The notes under the pieces were generated by a model. It did not search any database. It saw only the letters and a list, made by a program, of their open reading frames with translations, and was not told where the DNA came from. From assembly GCA_964433875.1 (NCBI GenBank), contig CAYSSO010000033.1:1-17613 (forward strand): 17,613 bases of DNA, written 5' to 3'. The stretch is from Athalassotoga sp964433875. Lineage in GTDB: Bacteria; Thermotogota; Thermotogae; Mesoaciditogales; Mesoaciditogaceae. Positions 12,422 through 17,613 of the stretch are shown piece by piece. Positions within the stretch are counted from its first letter, which is position 1, and the number at the start of each line of letters is the position of its first letter. The position numbers and the translations under genes are program-made.

Positions 12422-13195
12422 ATGAATTTAGGATTAAGCGGAAAGATCGTATTCATCGGAGGAGGATCGAAGGGAATAGGAAAGGCTGTGGCCGAAGAAT
12501 TCGCCAGAGAGGGCGCCTTAGTTCACATCGTCTCGCGCCATAACGCTCAAGAGGTTGCAATGGAAATTTCTTCCAAATACAAATCGAAAGTTACAGGCCA
12601 CACTGCGGATCTTTCAACTGAAGAAGACATAAAACGTCTTTTTAAAGAGATCGGAAATATCGATGTGCTCTTTATAAACACTGGAGGGCCAAAACCTGGT
12701 GATATTGAAGATCTGTCAGACGAAGACTGGCATATCGCCTATGATCTTACAATGATGAGCGCGGTAAGGCTGATAAACACGTTTTTGCCCGGCATGATCT
12801 CAAAAAAATGGGGCCGTATTATCGCATCGACTTCCGTTTCTGTTTATGAACCTATTCCCCGTCTTTTACTTTCAAATTCGATAAGAATGGCAGTCGTAGG
12901 TTTAATGAGAAGCCTTTCACAGGAACACGCTTCCAAAGGCATCACGTTCAATTGCATAGCGCCCGGATACACACTTACAGAAAGGATAAAAACACTTTTT
13001 GAGGACACAGCCAAAAAAAGAGGAATAACCTTTGAAGAGGCGAGCAAGAGCATAGTCGATAAGACGGATATCAAAAGACTTGCAAAGCCAGAAGAAATAG
13101 CGGCAACGGTCGCCTTTCTTGCGTCAGATCGCGCCTCCTATATAACCGGTACAACGATAAGAATAGACGGAGGTTATGTAGCCTCAACCTTATGA
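12422..13195 (+). CDS. Atypical short-chain dehydrogenase/reductase (FabG-like) lacking the catalytic Tyr/Lys
   Basis: The 257-residue Rossmann protein has the cofactor loop GGGSKGIG (13-20), a NTGGPKPG segment (86-93) where SDRs have NNAG, GRIIAST with Ser138, IAPGYTLTERI and a C-terminal ITGTTIRIDGGY. Aligning GRII and the VGLMRSLS helix with E. coli FabG puts the catalytic Ser at Ser138, but Tyr151 becomes Ser and Lys155 becomes Arg in LLLSNSIRMAV. The active-site Asn appears as Asp108. It may be a reductase with a different mechanism or a non-catalytic paralog, so calling it FabG would be unsafe. AGAGGTG precedes the ATG. Its 3' end overlaps the opposing NTPase gene by 22 bases. Confidence 0.85.
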   Translation: MNLGLSGKIVFIGGGSKGIGKAVAEEFAREGALVHIVSRHNAQEVAMEISSKYKSKVTGHTADLSTEEDIKRLFKEIGNIDVLFINTGGPKPGDIEDLSDEDWHIAYDLTMMSAVRLINTFLPGMISKKWGRIIASTSVSVYEPIPRLLLSNSIRMAVVGLMRSLSQEHASKGITFNCIAPGYTLTERIKTLFEDTAKKRGITFEEASKSIVDKTDIKRLAKPEEIAATVAFLASDRASYITGTTIRIDGGYVASTL

Positions 13196-13599
13196 ATTTC
13201 AAATTCCATGCCTTTTACTTCCACTCTTAGAGGGGAATTTTCTCTTACGACGATGATCCCATCTTGCGATCGCCCAATGAGTTTCAGCAAGGCAATCACG
13301 AATTTCTCGGAAATGGTCTCTACGTACCCGATCTCATCTATAAAAAGCAATTTACCTGTGGTATCGATGGTATCAAGGTGCGTTGCGATTTCATCGAGAG
13401 TGCCTTTTATTCCAACCATCTTTCCATCTCTGATGGCTATTTTGTACTTTGGACCATTCAAAAATTCAAGGTAGAGCGAATTTCTCGACTCATCAAAATA
13501 CGTTCTAAAGCCTACAATTTGCTTTTTTGAAAGATCGACGATGGCCTTTGCAAGCGTACTTTTCCCGCTTCCTATCCTTCCGGTTATCTTTAATACCAT
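13174..13599 (-). CDS. Small P-loop NTPase, THEP1-like
   Basis: A nucleoside-triphosphatase of the THEP1 type is the best guess. Counting from the ATG at 13599, the P-loop GRIGSGKST is close to the N-terminus and a Walker B strand LLFIDEIGYVE follows near the middle; DEIG then a SEKF stretch is typical of THEP1. The product would have 141 residues, short for the family (usually about 170-180). GGAGGGTG lies five bases upstream of this ATG. An in-frame ATG at 13668 has no ribosome site, but the extra 23 residues (ELLKDICIQILEGE) read like the strand before an ABC-type P-loop, so the longer form remains possible. There is no ABC signature LSGGQ. It converges on the SDR gene and diverges from fabF. 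Confidence 0.72.
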   Translation of the reverse strand: MVLKITGRIGSGKSTLAKAIVDLSKKQIVGFRTYFDESRNSLYLEFLNGPKYKIAIRDGKMVGIKGTLDEIATHLDTIDTTGKLLFIDEIGYVETISEKFVIALLKLIGRSQDGIIVVRENSPLRVEVKGMEFEIHKVEAT

Positions 13600-13706
13600 T
13601 TCACCCTCCAAAATCTGGATACAAATGTCTTTTAACAATTCAAAATTTAGACGATCATATCTTACCATTTTTCGTGAAATTGACTAAAAATATGAAAAAA
13701 TGATCT

Positions 13707-13722
13707 TGGCACGAATATTGCT
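13707..13722 (+). promoter_or_regulatory. Sigma-54-type -24/-12 promoter upstream of the fab operon
   Basis: TGGCACGAATATTGCT matches the sigma-54 consensus TGGCACG-N4-TTGCW at every specified position: GG of the -24 element at 13708-13709 and GC of the -12 element at 13720-13721. Transcription would start near 13733, about 26 bases before the fabF ATG. No sigma-A -35 is present; a TACAAT at 13725-13730 could be a weak sigma-A -10 instead. No sigma-54 gene or enhancer-binding protein is in the window, so recognition is unproven. Confidence 0.5.
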
Positions 13723-13758
13723 AATACAATTTCGGATTAATGAAAGGAGAATTTGAAA

Positions 13759-14988
13759 ATGAGAAGAGTTGTCGTCACCGGTATAGGAATAATAGCCGCA
13801 AGCGGAACTGGAAAAGAAGAATTTTTTAAAGGTATGTATTCTGGAAAGAGTTTTGTCGAAAGAATAAGCAGTTTTGATCCATCCGAATTCAAATCCCAGA
13901 TCGCCGCTGAGATCAAAGATTTTGACCCCGCAAAATACATGGAGCCAAAAGAAGCAAGACATCACGATAGATACACCCAACTCGGTCTTGCGGCCGCAAA
14001 GGAAGCCGTTGAAGATTCAGGACTTTCAAAAGAACTCCTTGAAAAGGCCGGAGTCATAGTTGCTTCCGGAATTGGTGGAATAAGATCTTTAGAGTCAGAA
14101 CTCGAAGTGATGATCTCAAAAGGGCCATCAAGGGTAAGTCCCTTTCTTGTTCCGATGATGATAGCCGATACGCTCTCTGGAACAATCGCAACAGAATACG
14201 GATCAAAAGGACCGAACTTTGGTACCGTTAGCGCGTGCGCGTCAAGTGCCCACGCAATTGCCGTTGCCTATGACATGATAAAGCACGGAATTGTCGATAC
14301 AATGATAACTGGAGGTGCCGAGGCTGCGATATGTAGGATATCGATAGCAGGATTTGGGAATATGAAGGCGCTTTCAACAAGAAACAATGATCCCGAACAT
14401 GCTTCAAGACCTTTTGATAAAGAAAGAGATGGATTTGTAATGGGCGAAGGAGCCGGGATAATAGTTCTTGAGTCTTTGGAATCGGCAAAAAAACGAGGGG
14501 CAAAGATTTACGCCGAGATTAAAGGTTATGGGATGAGCGACGATGCCTACCATATGGTTCAGCCAGATCCTGAAGGATCAGGCGCTTATGCGGCCATGAA
14601 GATGGCAATAGAAAGTTCGAAGGTTAAAATAGAGGACATAAATTATGTCAATGCCCATGCCACTTCAACACCGGTTGGAGATGTAGCGGAAGCAAATGCA
14701 ATAAAGCGGATCTTTGGGGATAATTCCGATAAGATTTTTGTCAGTTCAAATAAAGGAGCGATAGGTCATACGCTCGGGGCTGCCGGTGCTATAGAGTTCA
14801 TAGCATCAGTGATCGGAATGAAAGAATCTTTTATCTTTCCGACCGTTAACCTTGAAAATCTCGATCCTCAGATAACTCTAAACTGTGTGCCGGGCAAGCC
14901 TTTGAACGTGAAGATCAAAAATTTCATCTCCAACTCCTTCGGCTTTGGAGGACATAACGTATCTTTGATCGCTGGAGAGGTCGAATGA
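13759..14988 (+). CDS. fabF: Beta-ketoacyl-ACP synthase II
   Basis: FabF condenses malonyl-ACP with growing acyl-ACP in fatty-acid elongation. The 409-residue thiolase-fold enzyme has the Cys-His-His triad: Cys160 in TVSACASSAHA, His300 in NAHATSTPVGD and His337 in NKGAIGHTLGAAGA. The closing motif NSFGFGGHN is also present. The start is the ATG at 13759, nine bases after GGAG; an in-frame TTG at 13753 is only three bases away and is less likely. It is first in the five-gene fab operon, with a 4-base overlap (ATGA) to the DegV-like gene. Confidence 0.95.
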   Translation: MRRVVVTGIGIIAASGTGKEEFFKGMYSGKSFVERISSFDPSEFKSQIAAEIKDFDPAKYMEPKEARHHDRYTQLGLAAAKEAVEDSGLSKELLEKAGVIVASGIGGIRSLESELEVMISKGPSRVSPFLVPMMIADTLSGTIATEYGSKGPNFGTVSACASSAHAIAVAYDMIKHGIVDTMITGGAEAAICRISIAGFGNMKALSTRNNDPEHASRPFDKERDGFVMGEGAGIIVLESLESAKKRGAKIYAEIKGYGMSDDAYHMVQPDPEGSGAYAAMKMAIESSKVKIEDINYVNAHATSTPVGDVAEANAIKRIFGDNSDKIFVSSNKGAIGHTLGAAGAIEFIASVIGMKESFIFPTVNLENLDPQITLNCVPGKPLNVKIKNFISNSFGFGGHNVSLIAGEVE

Positions 14989-15731
14989 AGATACTTGTTG
15001 ACGATTCTGTTGATGTAGATGGTATCGAAAAAATACCGTTGTACATAGACTGGAAGGGAAGAAAGATAAGGGTCTCAGATATAGATCGCCCTTCTTACTT
15101 TGCGCTCAACAAAAAGAGTGTGATAAGTCTTCCAACGTACGACGAGATCAGCAGAATCATCTCGAGACATATCCCTGTTACAGTGCTTTTGCCTTCAAGG
15201 TCTTTTAGTTTTCTAAGGGATGAACTGAATTTTTTATCTTCCCTTTTCGAAGGCATAACAATTATCGAAGAAAAGATGGACTCTGTAGCACTTTCGCTTT
15301 TCTTAAACAGCGGGAAACCACTCAGTGAGGATAAAAAATTCGCGCAGAGAACCATTACTTATTTGTTATTTTCTGATCTTTCTTTTTTGAGAAAAAATGA
15401 TGTCATCTCTGAAAAGAAAGAATCTGTTATCCTTACCAAAATGATAAATGTCGTAAAACTTGGATTTGGAAGGACGATCGTAAAAAGCATGTGGAGTTTA
15501 AAAAGCGCCGTTTCTATGGTATTAGAAGACATAAAGGGAACTCCGTCAATGATAGCCTTTAGGTACAGTGGCAGGAAAAAAATTGTAGATTCAATAGTGA
15601 AAGAATTTTCGGCGAAATTTCATTCGAATATCTCGGTAGATTGGATGAATCCCGTACTGGCCTCTCTTTATGGCCATGATACCTTGACTATAACCGTGAT
15701 TTTGGAGGACAACAATGGACAAAATAACTGA
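14985..15731 (+). CDS. Divergent DegV/FakB-like fatty-acid-binding protein
   Basis: DegV-family proteins bind a fatty acid and, in FakB, present it to the kinase FakA. The 248-residue product opens with MKILVDDSVDVDGIEKIPLY then IDWKGRKIRVSDI, matching the DegV opening (DSSADL...VPL...DGK.Y.D). SVISLPTYDEI occupies the place of the TSQPSP motif. The match is weak, and the protein is about 30 residues shorter than usual, so ligand binding is uncertain. Location between fabF and fabZ supports a lipid role. GGAGAGG precedes its ATG, which overlaps the fabF stop. Its 3' end overlaps fabZ by 17 bases. An unrelated fold cannot be excluded from sequence alone. Confidence 0.65.
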   Translation: MKILVDDSVDVDGIEKIPLYIDWKGRKIRVSDIDRPSYFALNKKSVISLPTYDEISRIISRHIPVTVLLPSRSFSFLRDELNFLSSLFEGITIIEEKMDSVALSLFLNSGKPLSEDKKFAQRTITYLLFSDLSFLRKNDVISEKKESVILTKMINVVKLGFGRTIVKSMWSLKSAVSMVLEDIKGTPSMIAFRYSGRKKIVDSIVKEFSAKFHSNISVDWMNPVLASLYGHDTLTITVILEDNNGQNN

Positions 15732-16116
15732 TATTCTTCCACATCGTTATCCCTTTTTGATGGTAGACGGAATTATTTCGAAAGGCGAAAAAGAGATCGT
15801 TGCATTTAAAAACGTTAGTTACAATGAACCACAGTTTCAAGGTCATTTTCCCGGTAATCCAATCATGCCCGGAGTTTTAATACTCGAGGGTATGGCTCAA
15901 ACTGCCGGACTTATAACTTTAGTGCCGGGTAAAACTCCGCTCTTTGTAGGCGCCGACAAGGTTAGATTTAGAAGACCTGTAAGGCCCGGAGACAGGTTGA
16001 TCTATGAAGTGAAGATAGTCGGAGAACATCTCGGAATGATAAGCGTAGAAGGCGTTGCAAAGGTCGATGATAAAATCTGCGCAACCGCAACTTTACTCTT
16101 AGGGATGGAAAAATGA
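15715..16116 (+). CDS. fabZ: 3-hydroxyacyl-ACP dehydratase
   Basis: FabZ removes water from 3-hydroxyacyl-ACP to give trans-2-enoyl-ACP. The 133-residue hot-dog protein begins ITDILPHRYPFLMVDGI. It has the active-site segment FQGHFPGNPIMPGVLILEGM, with the catalytic His near residue 43 and Glu near 57, then AQTAGL, and further on the conserved KVRFRRPVRPGDRL. GGAGG lies about seven bases upstream of the ATG. It overlaps the DegV-like gene by 17 bases and fabH by 4 (ATGA), so it is translated as part of one message. Confidence 0.95.
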   Translation: MDKITDILPHRYPFLMVDGIISKGEKEIVAFKNVSYNEPQFQGHFPGNPIMPGVLILEGMAQTAGLITLVPGKTPLFVGADKVRFRRPVRPGDRLIYEVKIVGEHLGMISVEGVAKVDDKICATATLLLGMEK

Positions 16117-17027
16117 TCTTTTCAAGGGTACTTGGCGTTGGAGGATACCTTCCAAAAACCGTCATAGAAAATGAAGAAATAGAGAAACTTTTAGGGGTAA
16201 ATGACTGGATCTTTGAAAGAACAGGAATAAAAAGAAGGCATATAACTGACGAAAGCGCCGTTGAGATGGCCGTAAAGGCCCTAAAAGATGCCTTTAAAAA
16301 TGCCGGATCAAATGATTTTGAGTACCTTATAGTCGCATCAAATACGCCAGATACGCTTATTCCGGGTATGTCAGGCCAGATTCAGAGATTCTTTGACAGG
16401 AAAATAGGCGGAATAGATATTCAGGCCGGATGTTCTGGATTCATTCAAGCAATGGAAATAGCGGATTCCATGATAAGATCTGGCAGTTTTTCCAGAATAG
16501 CGATAGTCGGCACGGAAAGGCTGTCGAGAATCATAGATTTCAAAGATAAATCCGTTGGTCCGCTTTTTGGAGACGGCGCCGGAGCCGTGATAATGGGAAG
16601 ATCGGATAAACCTGGAATAATGGCAAATTATTCTCGTATTCAAGGAGAAGGATACGAATCTATAGTTCAAAAACATGGTAAAAAGTTAGAGATGGAAGGC
16701 AAAGCGGTCTTCAGATTCGCAATTGACGCTATAGTCGAGGCAATAAACGAAGTTTTAAAAAGGGCAAATATGAAGGTTGAAGATGTGGACCTTTTCGTGC
16801 CTCATCAATCGAATCTGAGAATAATTTCAAAAGTTGCCGAAAAACTCCAAATACCCATAGAAAAATTTCAAATTTCAATAGTAGATCATGCAAATACGGC
16901 CGCCGCATCCATACCCTTGGCAATAAAAGATGCCATGGACGCTGGAAAGATAAAAGAATCGAGCGTCATTTTGACGGTAGGATACGGCGCGGGGCTCGGA
17001 ATAGCCTCAAATATCTTTAAGTTATGA
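16113..17027 (+). CDS. fabH: Beta-ketoacyl-ACP synthase III
   Basis: FabH starts fatty-acid synthesis by joining an acyl-CoA primer to malonyl-ACP. At 304 residues it is slightly short of the usual 310-330. The triad is complete: Cys107 in DIQAGCSGF, His231 in VPHQSNLRI and Asn261 in DHANTAAASIPLA. DWIFERTGIKRRH near the N-terminus and FGDGAGAVI are also typical. Primer preference (acetyl or branched) cannot be read from this. The start ATG overlaps the fabZ stop; AGGGATGG is the ribosome site. It is followed by fabK after 15 bases. Confidence 0.95.
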   Translation: MIFSRVLGVGGYLPKTVIENEEIEKLLGVNDWIFERTGIKRRHITDESAVEMAVKALKDAFKNAGSNDFEYLIVASNTPDTLIPGMSGQIQRFFDRKIGGIDIQAGCSGFIQAMEIADSMIRSGSFSRIAIVGTERLSRIIDFKDKSVGPLFGDGAGAVIMGRSDKPGIMANYSRIQGEGYESIVQKHGKKLEMEGKAVFRFAIDAIVEAINEVLKRANMKVEDVDLFVPHQSNLRIISKVAEKLQIPIEKFQISIVDHANTAAASIPLAIKDAMDAGKIKESSVILTVGYGAGLGIASNIFKL

Positions 17028-17042
17028 ACAGGAGGTAAGTAG

Positions 17043-17613
17043 ATGTTTTCGAGAGTGTGTGAGATTTTAGGGATAGAGTACCCGATAATCCAAGGAGGTA
17101 TGGCCCAGGTGGCCACCGCCAAACTTGCCGCCGCCGTTTCGGAAGCCGGAGGTTTTGGAATAATAGCGGCAGGCGGAAGGGATCCTGAATGGCTGAGAAA
17201 TGAGATAAGAAAGACAAAAGAACTTACAAATAAGCCTTTCGGGGTTAACGTTATAGTCTATGAAAAGATGGCAGATGACCTTGTCAACGTCATAATTGAA
17301 GAGGGCGTAAAGGCCGTAACATTTGGAGCGGGCAATCCTTCAAAGTACATTGAGCCTTTGAAATCCCACGGTATAAAGGTTATACCTGTTGTAGCATCGG
17401 AAGCCTTTGCAAAAAGGCTCGAATCTTACGGCGTTGATATGGTAATAGCCGAAGGAATGGAGTCAGGAGGCCATATAGGAGAGGTCACAACAATGGTACT
17501 CGTGCCGGCAGTTGTGGATGCCGTCGAGATTCCCGTCATAGCGGCAGGCGGGATTGCACGTGGAAGCCAGATAGCCGCTTCATTTGCCCTCGGTGCCGAA
17601 GGCGTTCAGATCG
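17043..17613 (+). CDS. fabK: Enoyl-ACP reductase II, FMN-dependent (3' end cut by window edge)
   Basis: FabK reduces trans-2-enoyl-ACP, the last step of each elongation cycle, using FMN and NAD(P)H. It is unrelated to FabI. The 190 visible residues begin MFSRVCEILGIEYPIIQGGM and include GGFGIIAAGG, KPFGVNVIV and AEGMESGGHIGE, whose His144 matches the position of the catalytic His in S. pneumoniae FabK. They end in the phosphate-binding PVIAAGGIARG and ALGAEGVQI. About 120 residues are missing to the right. GGAGG sits nine bases before the ATG. It closes the enzymatic set synthase-dehydratase-synthase-reductase; fabD, fabG and acpP are not in view and may lie just downstream. Confidence 0.93.
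   Translation, partial: MFSRVCEILGIEYPIIQGGMAQVATAKLAAAVSEAGGFGIIAAGGRDPEWLRNEIRKTKELTNKPFGVNVIVYEKMADDLVNVIIEEGVKAVTFGAGNPSKYIEPLKSHGIKVIPVVASEAFAKRLESYGVDMVIAEGMESGGHIGEVTTMVLVPAVVDAVEIPVIAAGGIARGSQIAASFALGAEGVQI

Noticed and set aside
13208..13530. Two overlapping plus-strand frames opposite the NTPase.
   Set aside because: The minus-strand frame has a P-loop and Walker B; the plus frames have no ribosome site or motif.

Overview
The window looks like a piece of a Thermotogota chromosome, probably a lineage near but not inside Thermotoga. Four things suggest this: a tRNase Z with the short N-terminus I remember from T. maritima, a FabK-type enoyl reductase, heavy use of AGA and ATA codons with frequent TTG starts, and roughly 40% GC (estimated by eye). 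The genus is not settled. Two N runs (1253-1262 and 11609-11643) show that this is a draft assembly. I saw no tRNA, rRNA, CRISPR array, insertion sequence or prophage.

Left edge (1-1267): a LacI-family repressor on the minus strand runs off the window. It has a near-consensus sigma-A promoter with two operator-like boxes just downstream. A second promoter, facing right, drives the next operon.

Region 1268-6269, all plus strand and tightly packed: rpsF, ssb, rpsR, rplI, tRNase Z, an NfeD-like protein, an SPFH/QmcA-type protein, a five-helix membrane protein of unknown function, and a secreted probable beta-barrel. Most junctions are 4-base start/stop overlaps, so this reads as one ribosome, replication, tRNA-maturation and membrane-quality-control operon. 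The clearest internal break is a GC-rich hairpin between rpsR and rplI.

Region 6277-9129, minus strand: a second small exported beta-rich protein, a Nudix ADP-ribose pyrophosphatase, CinA and an orotate phosphoribosyltransferase-like protein whose PRPP loop is degraded. Nudix and CinA together suggest NAD or ADP-ribose housekeeping.

Region 9207-12385: MurJ (lipid II flippase) on plus, a solitary Dam-type adenine methyltransferase converging on it from the minus strand, then a DUF981-like membrane protein with a very good promoter and a perfect operator-like inverted repeat. GATC sites are about twice as common in the window as base composition predicts.

Region 12422-17613: an SDR protein that lacks the catalytic Tyr and Lys, a small THEP1-like P-loop NTPase on the opposite strand, then the fatty-acid operon fabF, degV-like, fabZ, fabH, fabK (cut by the right edge). 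The fab operon is preceded by a sequence that matches the sigma-54 -24/-12 consensus at every specified position. I consider this the most surprising regulatory signal here, because sigma-54 is not what I expect in this phylum.

No dramatic new defence or mobile system is visible. The best leads are the sigma-54-like fab promoter, the PRTase pseudoenzyme beside CinA and Nudix, the catalytically incomplete SDR, the divergent DegV in the fab operon, and the paired orphan beta-barrels.
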